Below, in pieces: positions 17,345 to 27,117 of a DNA stretch of 64,000 bases (position 1 is its first letter; each line of letters starts with the position of its first letter). The stretch is from JACKAQ01 sp965227145 (GTDB lineage Bacteria; Calditrichota; Calditrichia; RBG-13-44-9; J075): NCBI GenBank assembly GCA_965227145.1, contig OZ245730.1, forward strand, positions 6,014,001-6,078,000, given 5' to 3'. Position numbers and translations under genes: made by a program. A model generated the notes under the pieces. The model saw only the letters and a program-made list of their open reading frames with translations, did no database searches and was not told the origin of the DNA.

Positions 17345-18586
17345 ATGTATAAGCACATCACAGTTCCGGAGTGGGGGCAAGCCATCACGTTTTCAAACGG
17401 CCAGTATAACGTGCCGGATAAACCGATTATTCCGTTCATCGAAGGCGACGGGATCGGCCCGGATATCTGGCGGGCATCGCAGCGCGTTTTCGACGCGTCT
17501 GTTGCCAAAGCGTATGGCGGAAAAAAACAAATTGCATGGTGTGAAATTTACGCCGGCGAAAAAGCGCAGGATTTATATAAAGAATGGCTTCCGGCAGAAT
17601 CGCTGGATGCAATCCGCAAATATTACATCGCCATTAAAGGCCCGTTGACAACTCCGGTTGGCGGCGGTTTCCGCAGCCTGAACGTGGCAATTCGCCAGAT
17701 TTTGAATTTGTATGCCTGCATTCGTCCGGTAAAATATTACAAAGGTGTGCCCAGCCCGGTACGTGAACCCGAAAAAATGGATGTGATTATTTTCCGCGAA
17801 AACACCGAAGACGTGTATTCCGGCATCGAATATCGCCAGGGAACCCCGGAAGCGAAAAAACTGATCGAATTTTTGACCAAAGAGTTGGGCGCAACGATTC
17901 GCGAAGACTCCGGCATCGGAATCAAGCCGATTAGCGTGACCGGCTCCAAACAATTGGTGCGCAAAGCGATTGATTATTTGATTTCCCAAAATCGCCGCAA
18001 CATCACGCTGATGCACAAAGGCAATATCATGAAATTTACCGAAGGCTCGTTCAAGGATTGGGGCTACGAACTCGCCAAAGAAGAATACGCCGATAAGCTG
18101 ATCAGCGAAGATGAACTGTGGGAAAAATTTGACGGAAAAGAGCCGGCAGGCAAAAAAGTGATCAAAGATCGCATTGCCGACAGCATGTTCCAGCAAATTC
18201 TTACCCGTACCGATGAATACGATATCATCGCAACGCCGAACCTGAACGGCGATTACATCAGCGATGCCTGCGCCGCGCAAGTTGGCGGTTTGGGAATGGC
18301 GCCGGGCGCCAACATCGGTGACGAGCTGAGTGTGTTCGAAGCCACCCACGGCACCGCGCCGAAATATGCCGGACAGGACAAAGTGAACCCGGCATCCGTG
18401 ATTCTTTCCGGCGTGCTGATGCTCCAATACATGGGCTGGAACGAAGCCGCAACGTTGATCGAAAAAGCCATTGAAAAATCCATCCTGCAACAACGGGTGA
18501 CTTACGATTTGGCGCGTCAGATGGAAGGCAACGTAAAGTCGCTGAAAACCTCTGAATTTGCCGAAGCGATTGTGGATAACTTCTAA
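17345..18586 (+). CDS. icd: NADP-dependent isocitrate dehydrogenase
   Basis: The 413-residue enzyme oxidatively decarboxylates isocitrate to 2-oxoglutarate in the TCA cycle. Recognisable elements are the substrate loop TPVGGGFRSLNVAIRQ (Ser111 corresponds to the E. coli phosphorylated serine), YSGIEY, the metal-binding aspartates in the NLNGDYISDA stretch, and HGTAPKYAGQDK, whose Lys-Tyr pair together with a later TYDLAR (Tyr and Arg) indicates NADP rather than NAD preference. The length matches E. coli Icd. The ATG at 17345 has AGGAGAAGG upstream; a TTG at 17330 overlaps this site and is rejected. Confidence 0.97.
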   Translation: MYKHITVPEWGQAITFSNGQYNVPDKPIIPFIEGDGIGPDIWRASQRVFDASVAKAYGGKKQIAWCEIYAGEKAQDLYKEWLPAESLDAIRKYYIAIKGPLTTPVGGGFRSLNVAIRQILNLYACIRPVKYYKGVPSPVREPEKMDVIIFRENTEDVYSGIEYRQGTPEAKKLIEFLTKELGATIREDSGIGIKPISVTGSKQLVRKAIDYLISQNRRNITLMHKGNIMKFTEGSFKDWGYELAKEEYADKLISEDELWEKFDGKEPAGKKVIKDRIADSMFQQILTRTDEYDIIATPNLNGDYISDACAAQVGGLGMAPGANIGDELSVFEATHGTAPKYAGQDKVNPASVILSGVLMLQYMGWNEAATLIEKAIEKSILQQRVTYDLARQMEGNVKSLKTSEFAEAIVDNF

Positions 18587-18619
18587 AAAAATCAACGGCT
18601 TTTGAGAATGAAATCAAAC

Positions 18620-18667
18620 AGGCGGAAGTGGAGGCTGTTATTGGCACCCGGCTTCCGCCTTTGTTTT
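18620..18667 (+). terminator. Rho-independent terminator of icd
   Basis: Arms aggcggaag (18620-18628) and cttccgcct (18652-18660) are followed by ttgttttt. It lies 34 bp past the icd stop. Confidence 0.85.
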
Positions 18668-18684
18668 TGGAAATCTGGCGGGAA

Positions 18685-19461
18685 ATGAAAAAAACGCAAT
18701 TCTCGGATAAAAAAGGACAGCCGACAGCGCCATACAGCAAAATTGCGGCCGTTTACGATCAAATGATGTTGCATGTCAACTATCCGCGTTGGGCGGAATT
18801 TATCGACGCGGTGTTGCGCCGGGAAAAGGTTGGCGAGTTTCCGTATTTGCTGGATATCGGCTGCGGCACCGGACGTTTTTTGACGGAAATGCACAAACTC
18901 GGCTATCACGGCGATGGCTGCGATCCGTCCCGCGAAATGCTCAATCAGGCCAAAAATCGTTTGCCCGGCGCCGATTTTTTCCGCAGCAAGCTACCGGAAT
19001 TGCTGGAAGTTCCGGCAGATCACTATCCGGTGATGACCTGTTTGTATGATTCCATCAATTATTTGATGGACGAAAAAACGCTTGCGCAGGCGCTGCGAAC
19101 CGTTTACAACAAATTGCAAACACCCGGCGTTTTTATTTTTGATGTTGTCAGCCGGTTGAATTGTTTGCATTATTTCCAAAACTATTCCGATAGCGAAGTG
19201 CTGGACGAAAAAACAGCCTACTACCGGGAAAGTTATTATGACGACGACGAATCCATTCAATACAATCAGGTGCGCATCCACACCGCGGAAGGAATTTTTG
19301 AAGAATCGCATCGCCAGAAAATCTACAGTTTTAAAACAATTGAACAGATTATCGATGACGAAACGGATTTCCTGATGGCGCATTGTTTAGACGAATTCAG
19401 TTTTCACAAAGCCGGGCGGCGAACCACCCGCGCCCATTTTGTGCTGCGAAAACTGGACTGA
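18685..19461 (+). CDS. SAM-dependent class I methyltransferase
   Basis: The ATG at 18685 gives a 258-residue protein. It carries the SAM-binding motif LLDIGCGTGRF (about residues 53-63), followed by an acidic position GCDPSREML. FIFDVVSRLNCLHYF follows further on. The N-terminal YSKIAAVYDQMM is typical of small-molecule methyltransferases. Substrate unknown. An upstream GTG at 18628 was rejected because it falls inside the icd terminator stem. It begins a same-strand run with ftsE (24 bp gap), ftsX and the CYTH gene. Confidence 0.85.
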   Translation: MKKTQFSDKKGQPTAPYSKIAAVYDQMMLHVNYPRWAEFIDAVLRREKVGEFPYLLDIGCGTGRFLTEMHKLGYHGDGCDPSREMLNQAKNRLPGADFFRSKLPELLEVPADHYPVMTCLYDSINYLMDEKTLAQALRTVYNKLQTPGVFIFDVVSRLNCLHYFQNYSDSEVLDEKTAYYRESYYDDDESIQYNQVRIHTAEGIFEESHRQKIYSFKTIEQIIDDETDFLMAHCLDEFSFHKAGRRTTRAHFVLRKLD

Positions 19462-19485
19462 TCCGCAGAAAACCGGGAATACCCA

Positions 19486-20175
19486 ATGATCGAAATGTTT
19501 AACGTAACCATTCGCCTCGGCAACCGGCCGATCATCAACGATATCAGCCTGAGCATTGGCAAAGGCGAGTTTGTGTATGTGATTGGCAAAACCGGATCGG
19601 GAAAAACTACGCTATTGCGTTCGATATACATGGATCAACTACCGAACGCCGGAAATGTGCTGGTGGATCGATTTAGCACTTCGAGCATCAAACGGCGGGA
19701 AATTCCGCTGCTGCGCCGCAAACTCGGCGTCATTTTTCAGGATTTCAAATTGCTCACCGATCGAAATGTGTTCGAAAATGTGGCGTTTGCGCTGCGGGTG
19801 ATCGGCGAACCGGCACGGGCAATTAAACCGCGCGTACTCACCGTTTTAACGCGGGTGGGATTGCATCACAAACGCTACCAAATGCCCAACCAGCTTTCCG
19901 GCGGCGAGCAGCAGCGCGTTGCCATCGCCCGGGCGCTGGTGAATAAACCGTTTATTTTGCTGGCGGATGAACCGACCGGAAATCTCGATCCGCAGGTATC
20001 CAAAGAAATTCTGGAATTGCTGGAAACGATCAATAACAGCGGCACGGCAATTTTGATGGCTACCCACAACTACGAATTGATTCGCCAATTTCCGCACCGC
20101 ACAGTGGTGCTGGATAACGGGCGGGTGTATCGCGAAATTCCGCCATCGCAAATTCGCCAGGAAGGCAAAAATTAG
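19486..20175 (+). CDS. ftsE: Cell-division ABC ATPase FtsE
   Basis: The 229-residue ATPase has Walker A (GKTGSGKTT), the ABC signature (LSGGEQQRVAIARAL), Walker B (ILLADEPTGNLD) and the H-loop (MATHNYELI). The N-terminus MIEMFNVTIRLGNRP and the size fit FtsE. It partners with the membrane protein FtsX encoded 18 bp downstream, and together they control peptidoglycan hydrolases during division. The neighbouring gene order makes the assignment firm. Confidence 0.95.
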   Translation: MIEMFNVTIRLGNRPIINDISLSIGKGEFVYVIGKTGSGKTTLLRSIYMDQLPNAGNVLVDRFSTSSIKRREIPLLRRKLGVIFQDFKLLTDRNVFENVAFALRVIGEPARAIKPRVLTVLTRVGLHHKRYQMPNQLSGGEQQRVAIARALVNKPFILLADEPTGNLDPQVSKEILELLETINNSGTAILMATHNYELIRQFPHRTVVLDNGRVYREIPPSQIRQEGKN

Positions 20176-20193
20176 CCAAATGAGCATCGAACA

Positions 20194-21048
20194 ATGACCA
20201 CATTTTTTCTGATAAAAGAAGGTTTTGCCGGATTCAAACGGGCGCCGCTGGCCGCGTCGATCACGATTGTGACGGTAGCGCTGGCGCTGACGCTGGTTGG
20301 CGGTTTTGCATTAGCCGTGCAAAATCTGGCGGATGAATTTGAGCGAACCTATCGCCAAATCCGGCTGGAGGCGTTTATCGACGCATCGCTGGATGACGGG
20401 CAGCGCAACGGATTGATCCAGCGAATAAAGGATGTTGCCGGCGTCGCCACTGTCGAATATGTGTCGCCGGAAGCTGCGCTGGCATCGTATCGCAGCGAAT
20501 TTGGCGGCGATTTGGTGGAAGTGCTCGGCGAGAACCCGTTGCCGCCGTCGCTAAAAATTGAGCTGCAAAGTGGTTTTTCGCAGCTTTCTGCAGTAGAGGC
20601 TATCGTTAAACAAATCAATAGCTTACCGGAAGTGGACGATGTGGTTTTCGCCGAAAATGTGCTGCGGTTGCTCAATCGTTATTTTGATATCGGGCTGACC
20701 ATCGCCATCATTTTGGGCGTTGTGATTATTTGCATCGCGGTGGTGCTCATTTACAACACTATTCGACTGACGATTCATTCGCGCAAAACGCTGGTGGAAA
20801 TTATGCAACTGGTTGGCGCAACGCATTCGTTCATCAAAGCGCCGTTTATGATTGAAGGCGTGCTGCAAGGCATTTTGGGCAGCCTGTTTGCCTGCGGCAT
20901 TTTGTATTGGGTGGGCAGGTTTATCCGGGATCTGATTTTTTCAAATCTGCATGTTCCACTGCTTTATTTTGCCGGATTGGTTCTCTGCGGTGCGGTTTTG
21001 GGATTGCTGGGCAGTTACATCTCCGTTAGTAAATACCTGAAAATTTGA
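20194..21048 (+). CDS. ftsX: Cell-division membrane protein FtsX
   Basis: The 284-residue protein has an N-terminal membrane helix, a periplasmic domain (about residues 55-165, including YVSPEAALASYRSEFG and PLPPSLKIEL) and three C-terminal membrane helices. The family feature EIMQLVGATHSFIKAPFMIEG is the FtsX cytoplasmic coupling segment. It forms the FtsEX complex with the ATPase encoded just before it. Confidence 0.95.
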   Translation: MTTFFLIKEGFAGFKRAPLAASITIVTVALALTLVGGFALAVQNLADEFERTYRQIRLEAFIDASLDDGQRNGLIQRIKDVAGVATVEYVSPEAALASYRSEFGGDLVEVLGENPLPPSLKIELQSGFSQLSAVEAIVKQINSLPEVDDVVFAENVLRLLNRYFDIGLTIAIILGVVIICIAVVLIYNTIRLTIHSRKTLVEIMQLVGATHSFIKAPFMIEGVLQGILGSLFACGILYWVGRFIRDLIFSNLHVPLLYFAGLVLCGAVLGLLGSYISVSKYLKI

Positions 21049-21076
21049 GATTTACAAAAATTCAAAAGGTTGGAAA

Positions 21077-21553
21077 ATGGCACAGGAAATCGAACGAAAA
21101 TTTTTGGTGAACGGCACAGCCTGGCGGGATTTGGCGGAAGGCGTCGTTTATCGGCAGGGCTATCTGGCGGTAACGCCGGAGCGAACGGTTCGGGTGCGCA
21201 TCGCCGGGAAAACAGCATTTTTGACGATCAAAGGCAAAGCCAAAGGGCTAACGCGACCGGAATTTGAATACGAAATTCCCGTTGCGGATGCGCAGGATTT
21301 GCTGGACAATCTCTGCGAAAAACCGTTGATCGAGAAAACGCGCCGCAAAATCAGTTTTCACGGCAACGTGTGGGAAGTGGATGAATTTTTTGGCGAAAAC
21401 GCCGGACTGGTGATCGCCGAAGTTGAGCTGGAAACCGAAAATCAATCGTTTGAAAAACCGGAATGGATCGCCCGCGAGGTTACCGGCGACAAACGGTATT
21501 ACAACGCCAATCTCATCGCCAATCCTTTTCGCAATTGGAAAAACGAAAAATAA
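21077..21553 (+). CDS. CYTH-domain protein (triphosphatase fold)
   Basis: The 158-residue protein carries the ExExK signature as EIERK (residues 4-8) and the paired charged strands RTVRVRIAGKTAFLTIK and EFEYEIPV of the triphosphate tunnel fold. Related proteins hydrolyse inorganic triphosphate or bind organic triphosphates. It is the last gene of the methyltransferase-ftsEX run, 28 bp after ftsX. The link to cell division is only positional. Confidence 0.92.
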   Translation: MAQEIERKFLVNGTAWRDLAEGVVYRQGYLAVTPERTVRVRIAGKTAFLTIKGKAKGLTRPEFEYEIPVADAQDLLDNLCEKPLIEKTRRKISFHGNVWEVDEFFGENAGLVIAEVELETENQSFEKPEWIAREVTGDKRYYNANLIANPFRNWKNEK

Positions 21554-21562
21554 GCTGCTGTT

Positions 21563-23032
21563 TTATCTGGAATTAACCAAAATAATTGCAGACCTGCCGG
21601 GAATATGTAAATCCTTAATTTCGCCATCGTTGATGCGGCAATCCGTTGGTTCCCCCCAAACACTGTGAAACGCTTTGCCGTTTTCGGCAATCTCACTTGC
21701 CGGAATAGACACTTTTTTTGTTCGGCTGCCCGCGTTAAAAACGGCAATCATTTGTTGGTAATCACCCTGTTTTCTGCCGAATGCAACCACGTTTTTTTGC
21801 GCAAACAGCGGGTGGTAGCTGCCGGTTCGCAACGCCGCATGTTCTTTGCGCAAGCGGATCGCACCCTGATAAAATTCACGCAAATAATGGTCCCATTTTT
21901 CCGGTTCATCCCACGGGAAAGCGCCCCGGCAATGCGGATCATCCGCACCGCTCATGCCGATTTCCGTGCCGTAATAAATGCAGGGCGCGCCGGGCATGCA
22001 CATCAAAAATAGCGTTGCCAATCGCAGCGAATCCAGATCTTCATTCACCAGCCACAGCGCCCGGGGCGTATCGTGACTGTCGAACATGTTCATTTGCGCG
22101 GTGTTGATTTCCCAATCGTATGCGCCGTAAATGTTGTCGATCCGTTCGGCAAATTTCTCGGCTGTCAGTGAATGCAATGAAAAATCCTCATTTTTTGCAA
22201 ATTTCCGGAGATGCTTCGCGCCGAAAAAATTGATCGCCGCAATGCCGACCGGATAATTCATCACCGCATCAAACCGGTCCCCGCGCAACCAGGATTGCGC
22301 CAAATGCCAAATTTCGCCAACGATGTATGCATCGGGATTGGCGTGTTTCACCACCCGCCGGAAATCCTGCCAGAAAAACGCATCGTCAATTTCTTCCGGC
22401 ACATCCAGCCGCCAGCCGTCGATGCCAAATTCCACCCAAAATTTTGCGACATCCAAAAGGTATTTCCGCACACCGGGATTTTGAATATTGAACTTGGGGA
22501 GCGCCGGTAAATCCCACCAGGCTGCGTAATTTGGCGGGTTCTCTTTGTCGCTACTGTAGGGGCGCAATGGCCAATTGTAAATGTGAAACCAGTCCAGATA
22601 CGGCGAATTGCCGCCCGTTTCCAAAATGTGGTGAAACGCCCAAAATCCACGGCTGGCGTGATTGAAAACGCCATCCAGCACCACGCGCATTTTCCGGCGA
22701 TGCGCCGCGTCCAGCAACTCGCGGAGCGCCGCGTTGCCGCCGAGCAGCGGATCAACCTGCATATAATCAAACGTGTGATAACGGTGGTTGCTCGCCGATG
22801 AAAAAATCGGGTTGAGATAAATGGCGTTGATGCCCAAATCCTGCAGATAATCCAGTTTGTCCACAACGCCCAGCAAATCGCCACCCTGAAAACCCTGTTC
22901 CTCCGGCGGCGATCCCCACGGTTTAAACCCGATGCCCGGCGGGTGCTGCAATCGGGAACTCCGCGCAAAACGATCCGGGTAAATTTGATAAAAAACAGCG
23001 TGTTTGACCCATTCTGGTGTATGAACTTGCAA
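21563..23032 (-). CDS. GH13 alpha-amylase/neopullulanase-like hydrolase
   Basis: The 489-residue cytoplasmic enzyme hydrolyses alpha-glucan or maltodextrin. The four family motifs are present: DGVFNHASRG (region I, Asn124-His125), GWRLDVPEEI (nucleophile Asp210), VGEIWHLAQ (acid/base Glu240), and FDSHDTPRA (Asp321). The small N-terminal barrel start VFYQIYPDRFAR resembles neopullulanase/cyclomaltodextrinase. The longest frame reaches 23155 but overlaps cinA; I chose a TTG at 23032 because AGGAGA stands 6-8 bases upstream and gives a start 17 bases after the cinA stop. It converges on the CYTH gene with only a 9-bp gap. Confidence 0.92.
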   Translation of the reverse strand: MQVHTPEWVKHAVFYQIYPDRFARSSRLQHPPGIGFKPWGSPPEEQGFQGGDLLGVVDKLDYLQDLGINAIYLNPIFSSASNHRYHTFDYMQVDPLLGGNAALRELLDAAHRRKMRVVLDGVFNHASRGFWAFHHILETGGNSPYLDWFHIYNWPLRPYSSDKENPPNYAAWWDLPALPKFNIQNPGVRKYLLDVAKFWVEFGIDGWRLDVPEEIDDAFFWQDFRRVVKHANPDAYIVGEIWHLAQSWLRGDRFDAVMNYPVGIAAINFFGAKHLRKFAKNEDFSLHSLTAEKFAERIDNIYGAYDWEINTAQMNMFDSHDTPRALWLVNEDLDSLRLATLFLMCMPGAPCIYYGTEIGMSGADDPHCRGAFPWDEPEKWDHYLREFYQGAIRLRKEHAALRTGSYHPLFAQKNVVAFGRKQGDYQQMIAVFNAGSRTKKVSIPASEIAENGKAFHSVWGEPTDCRINDGEIKDLHIPGRSAIILVNSR

Positions 23033-23048
23033 TTGATTTCTCCTAAAA

Positions 23049-24287
23049 TTATGCGGGAATGCCGTTGAGCCGGCGGCGCAGCATATCCAGCGCAAAAATG
23101 GTGGTTTGTTGTTGATTGATGTGCCGGTCTTTTCCCAAATTAAACTGTCGGACAACCGTTCCGTCCGGTGTCGCCAGCCCGACGAAAATCAGCCCGACCG
23201 GTTTTTCTGCCGTTCCGCCGCCCGGCCCGGCAATGCCGGTGGTGGAAATCCCGAAATCCGTGCCCAGCGACAGCCGGACACCTTCGGCCATTTGCTGTGC
23301 CACAATTTCGCTGACAGCGCCGTATTTTTCCAGCGCCGCCGGCGAAACGCCCAGCAATTTTATTTTGCTCGCGTTGCTGTAACTAACCACGCCGCCCGAA
23401 AAATAATCTGAGCTTCCGGCAACGGATGTAATTTGTTGCTGGATTAAACCACCGGTGCAACTTTCTGCAACAGCAAGGGTTAAGTTCCGTGATTTCAATA
23501 GTTTGCCAATGGTTGCTTCCATCGCATCTTCTTCAGTGGTGAAAATATATTTGCCGATGGTTTGGATTAGCTTCTGTTCAAAAGCGGCAATTTTTTCTGA
23601 GAAATCGCCAATCGCCGGCAATGTAACGCGAATATCCACGCCGGTGAATTTGGGCAAAAAAGCAATTTCCAGATCGCTGAAGTCATCCAAAAAATGTTGG
23701 CAGCGTTCATAAATGCCGGATTCCGGAATCCGCGTGGTGCGGAACAGGCGGGTTTCGGTGGGCTTTAATTGAAATTCGCGGGAGAGCAGCGGGATAATGT
23801 AATCCGTTACCATTGCGCGCATTTCCCGGGGAACACCCGGCATCGCAAAAATATGGCTGCCGTTTTGCCGGAAGTGCAGCCCTGGCGCGGTGCCCACGGG
23901 ATTATCGATGAGCGTGGCTGTTTCCGGCACAAATCCCTGCTCGCGGTTGGTTTCGGGCATCCGCATGCCGCGCTCGCGAAATTTTTGCTCGATCCGTTGC
24001 ACAATCGTTTCATCAAAAATCAGTTTCGAATCAAAATAACCGGCAATTACTTTTTTGGTAATGTCGTCGTGAGTTGGTCCCAATCCGCCGGTAACCAACA
24101 CAATTTTGTTGGTTGCGAGTGCGGCTGTTAACGCATTGGTGATACTTTCCGGTTCGTCGCGGATTGTAAAAATTTCGTGCACCCGCACACCGATTTCAAA
24201 CAGTTTACCGCCGATAAATGTTGCATTGCTGTTCACGGTTCTGCCGTTGAGCAACTCGTTGCCAATTGAAATCAGCGCTGCTTTCAT
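23049..24287 (-). CDS. cinA: CinA-like molybdopterin-binding/NMN amidohydrolase
   Basis: The 412-residue protein has the N-terminal MoCF-like domain (ALISIGNELLNGRTVN and TGGLGPTHDDITKK) and the C-terminal CinA/PncC deamidase domain (AESCTGGLIQQQITSVAGSS, then YSNASKIKLLGV and GIAGPGGGTAEKPVGL). The second domain hydrolyses nicotinamide mononucleotide amide to recycle NAD. The ATG at 24287 has AAAGG 8 bases upstream and fits the family start. It is upstream of the amylase gene on the same strand, 16 bases apart. Confidence 0.95.
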   Translation of the reverse strand: MKAALISIGNELLNGRTVNSNATFIGGKLFEIGVRVHEIFTIRDEPESITNALTAALATNKIVLVTGGLGPTHDDITKKVIAGYFDSKLIFDETIVQRIEQKFRERGMRMPETNREQGFVPETATLIDNPVGTAPGLHFRQNGSHIFAMPGVPREMRAMVTDYIIPLLSREFQLKPTETRLFRTTRIPESGIYERCQHFLDDFSDLEIAFLPKFTGVDIRVTLPAIGDFSEKIAAFEQKLIQTIGKYIFTTEEDAMEATIGKLLKSRNLTLAVAESCTGGLIQQQITSVAGSSDYFSGGVVSYSNASKIKLLGVSPAALEKYGAVSEIVAQQMAEGVRLSLGTDFGISTTGIAGPGGGTAEKPVGLIFVGLATPDGTVVRQFNLGKDRHINQQQTTIFALDMLRRRLNGIPA

Positions 24288-24492
24288 AATACTGCCTTTC
24301 CAGAAATCGTTGATTTGCACAAGATAGCATATTCAACAGCATTTTTCAACTTATCGCTAATTGCGATGCCGCAAATTTTGCCAAAAACCAAACCGGTTTA
24401 TTTAACTTGTTTAATGATTTTTGCTAATCTTGCTCAAGTTTTATACGAAAATTATAACAGATATCATTTGAAATTTTAGAGATAGGTGAACA

Positions 24493-25899
24493 GTGGAAAA
24501 AACTTCAGACAAAAATAAACAACCTTTTTTCGTAAAGGAAGCGCTCTGCCCGGTTTGCAAAAATAACGGGCAACATTATTATTTGCGTGACCATACTTTT
24601 ACCATCAACACCCGCGATTCGGATTATTTTGTCAGCAATTATTCATGGGCTGAGCCGGAATATAACCAGTTGAATTTACACGGGTTTGGCTTGTGGCATT
24701 GCGAGGTTTGCAAATTTACCGACGATCGCTCGATGTTTTACCAAAAAGATGTGACCCAGGGGCGCGCCCAATTTGATTATCTGAAAAAATTACTGATTGC
24801 CAAACACGATGAACCGGATGCATTTTTTGAGAGAATCGCGCCGCATATCGCATATCCGACCCACGATTTGCTGGTTTCGCTGAACCTGACGTTGCTGGCA
24901 ATTTATGTGCACACACTTCCCGATTCGATTTATCAGAATTACGACAAAATAGCCAAATTGTATTTGCGCGCCAGTTGGATGTTCCGGTTGATTTCCCAAA
25001 AACCGGAGATCGACGACATCGAACAATTTTTGAAAAGCTACAACATCAAATTTGACCGGCTGCAGGCAAATTCCATGAATATGCTGCACTCTGTTGAAGA
25101 ATTGAACGAAACGGTCGTTGAAAAAAATCGCCGCAAAAGCGGAACGCCGGAATGGCAAAAAATGTGGGCAAAACAATACGGTGTGTTGACAGATAACTAC
25201 AATGTGATGTGCGAGGCTATTGACAAAGTGATCAGCGCTATTCGCATTTATTACGAAAGCGGCAATTTTTTGGAAGCCCAATTATTGAATGCGGATAAAA
25301 ATTTATGGGATCTGCCATACAAAAATTATCACCGATACAGCGATTTTGTAACCGAACTGAACGAGTTATTCCCGGATTTGCCGGTTAACGAAGAAGCCGC
25401 ATACAAAAAGGCGGCGGAGTATTTTCAGCGTGCGCTCAGCGCCAAAGTTTACGATCTGGATTCGTTGAAAAAGTTCAAAATTTACGATTTGATCATTTCA
25501 ATTTCCGAAAAAGGGCAGGATTACACAACTGCGCTGCAAGTTTGCAATATGCTGGAAAGCATGACCACCAACTACTATCAATCGATTACGGAGCGATTAC
25601 GGAAGCAGGAAGTTATCCCGGATGAAACGGTTGATCCGGAACATCTGAAATCGCTGTTGCGCCGGAATCAGGAAATTATGCGCTCGGTGAAAATTAAGCA
25701 AAAGCGCATCAGACCGCTAAAATTGCGTCGCGATAAACAACTTGCCCAGCAAATTGTGGCACAATATCAGGATTTGGATGCGATGGGTTTGCGCATCAAA
25801 ATGGAAGAAGCGCAAATTGACGAAGAAGTGATGAAGTCCTACATTGCGGAAGTCCGGATTGAGAAGAAAAAAGGGATTTTCGAAATTTTTAAATTCTAA
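24493..25899 (+). CDS. DUF2225-like zinc-site protein
   Basis: The 468-residue protein starts with two Cys pairs, CPVC (19-22) and CEVC (70-73), that probably bind one metal. The remainder is helical and tetratricopeptide-like (for example KAAEYFQRALSAKVYDLDS), ending with an Arg/Lys-rich helix. The layout matches the DUF2225 family of unknown function. The start is a GTG at 24493 with AGGTGA 4 bases upstream. It converges with the barrel gene, whose stop overlaps its own by 4 bp. Confidence 0.75.
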   Translation: MEKTSDKNKQPFFVKEALCPVCKNNGQHYYLRDHTFTINTRDSDYFVSNYSWAEPEYNQLNLHGFGLWHCEVCKFTDDRSMFYQKDVTQGRAQFDYLKKLLIAKHDEPDAFFERIAPHIAYPTHDLLVSLNLTLLAIYVHTLPDSIYQNYDKIAKLYLRASWMFRLISQKPEIDDIEQFLKSYNIKFDRLQANSMNMLHSVEELNETVVEKNRRKSGTPEWQKMWAKQYGVLTDNYNVMCEAIDKVISAIRIYYESGNFLEAQLLNADKNLWDLPYKNYHRYSDFVTELNELFPDLPVNEEAAYKKAAEYFQRALSAKVYDLDSLKKFKIYDLIISISEKGQDYTTALQVCNMLESMTTNYYQSITERLRKQEVIPDETVDPEHLKSLLRRNQEIMRSVKIKQKRIRPLKLRRDKQLAQQIVAQYQDLDAMGLRIKMEEAQIDEEVMKSYIAEVRIEKKKGIFEIFKF

Positions 25900-26543
25900 T
25901 ACTGTCCGCCAATTTCAAACTTGATTTCGAATGCCGAGTGGTTTTTATCGCCGGCGATTTCATCCTGGAAAAAAGTTAAGCGGTATTGCGGCCGGATGGT
26001 CACAAAATAATTTTTTCGGGTGCTCACATCTACCCCAAATCCAAAAACAGCGTTATACGTTACCTGATATTGATTGTCAGTCGGGATATTTCCTCCCTCA
26101 GCTTCGCCCAGCGTAATGGCGTCTTCTCTCGGAAAATTCATACCAAAAACAGCGCCGGCCTGTACCATCAGGTGCGGACGAAAATTATCCTCAATCGTGT
26201 TTGTAAACAGGCGTTTTTTTAATTCCACATTTGCCGGAACGATAAAAAAACGGTTCACATTGTTGATTTTGGTCGAAATATTATACAGCTGGTTGTAGTA
26301 TTCAAATTCCTTATCATCCCGCAAAATAAAGAATTCCAGGTTAAACCCGATGTGCGAATACGACGGCAGCGGAAAGCGATACGTGCCGCCAAGCCCCAGC
26401 CCGGAAGTGGACAACGAAAACGAGAATGCCCGTTCTTTCATATGGGTGGGTGGCGCGTCAAAAACATCAACATCGGTTTGCGCACTGGTTGTGCCAAAAA
26501 ATAAAAATGATCCAACGACGACGAGAAACAATAGACGATGCAT
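25896..26543 (-). CDS. Exported outer membrane beta-barrel protein
   Basis: The 215-residue protein has a signal peptide (LLFLVVVGSFLFFGTTSAQ) and then alternating strands (SFSLSTSGLGLGGTYRFPLPS, YFVTIRPQYRLTFF), ending in a strand KFEIGGQY with a C-terminal aromatic residue, typical of small barrels. No named family is obvious. Ends overlap convergently by 4 bp with the DUF2225-like gene. Confidence 0.75.
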   Translation of the reverse strand: MHRLLFLVVVGSFLFFGTTSAQTDVDVFDAPPTHMKERAFSFSLSTSGLGLGGTYRFPLPSYSHIGFNLEFFILRDDKEFEYYNQLYNISTKINNVNRFFIVPANVELKKRLFTNTIEDNFRPHLMVQAGAVFGMNFPREDAITLGEAEGGNIPTDNQYQVTYNAVFGFGVDVSTRKNYFVTIRPQYRLTFFQDEIAGDKNHSAFEIKFEIGGQY

Positions 26544-26614
26544 GGGATGAACTCCTTAAATGACATCTCTTTAAAATACAACTATTTTTATACTGTTACG
26601 ACGCAATAAAACAA

Positions 26615-26650
26615 AAGCTCCCGTAATTTAAAGCGAAATACCGGGAGCTT
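26615..26650 (-). terminator. Rho-independent terminator of ssb
   Basis: Arms aagctcccg (26615-26623) and cgggagctt (26642-26650) form a stem, followed on the minus strand by a T-rich tract. It stands about 18 bp past the ssb stop. Confidence 0.8.
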
Positions 26651-26667
26651 GTTGATCATTGTCAAAA

Positions 26668-27117
26668 TTAAAACGGTACGTCCTGATCTTGCGGATCGAT
26701 GCCGTCCGGTTGCTGGAAGTTGGGTTGTTCGTAATTTCCGCCGGATTGCCCGCCACCGGATTGTCCGCCGCCGCTATCGCTGCGGGAATCCATGAATTGC
26801 ATGGTTTCGCAGACAACTTCTGTCATGTACTGTTTTTTCCCGTTTTGATCGTCCCAACTGCGGGTTTGCAAACGACCTTCGATGTAAACGCGGCTGCCTT
26901 TGTGCAGGTATTCTTTCGCCAGTTCCGCGGTACGGCCCCAAAGCACAACGCGGTGCCAATCGGTTTCTTCAACAAAATTGCCATCTTTGCCTTTGTAAGA
27001 ACGATTGGTTGCCATGTTGAGATTGCCAACCGTTGCACCACTGGGCGTGTTGCGGATTTCCGGGTCACCACCCAAACGCCCGATTAAAATGACCTTGTTT
27101 ACGGTGCCTTTTGCCAT
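26668..27117 (-). CDS. ssb: Single-stranded DNA-binding protein
   Basis: The 149-residue protein has an N-terminal OB fold (about residues 1-110) with the family pattern NKVILIGRLGGDPEIR, FVEETDWHRVVLWG and GSRVYIEGRLQTRSW. A Gly/Ser/Gln-rich linker follows and the C-terminal tip DQDVPF is the variant acidic tail that recruits partner proteins. The ATG at 27117 has GGAGG 6 bases upstream; a longer frame from 27153 is rejected for lack of such a site. Acts in replication, repair and recombination. Confidence 0.97.
   Translation of the reverse strand: MAKGTVNKVILIGRLGGDPEIRNTPSGATVGNLNMATNRSYKGKDGNFVEETDWHRVVLWGRTAELAKEYLHKGSRVYIEGRLQTRSWDDQNGKKQYMTEVVCETMQFMDSRSDSGGGQSGGGQSGGNYEQPNFQQPDGIDPQDQDVPF

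Noticed and set aside
17573..18595. 340-codon minus-strand reading frame
   Set aside because: It is antisense to icd, which has conserved catalytic motifs.
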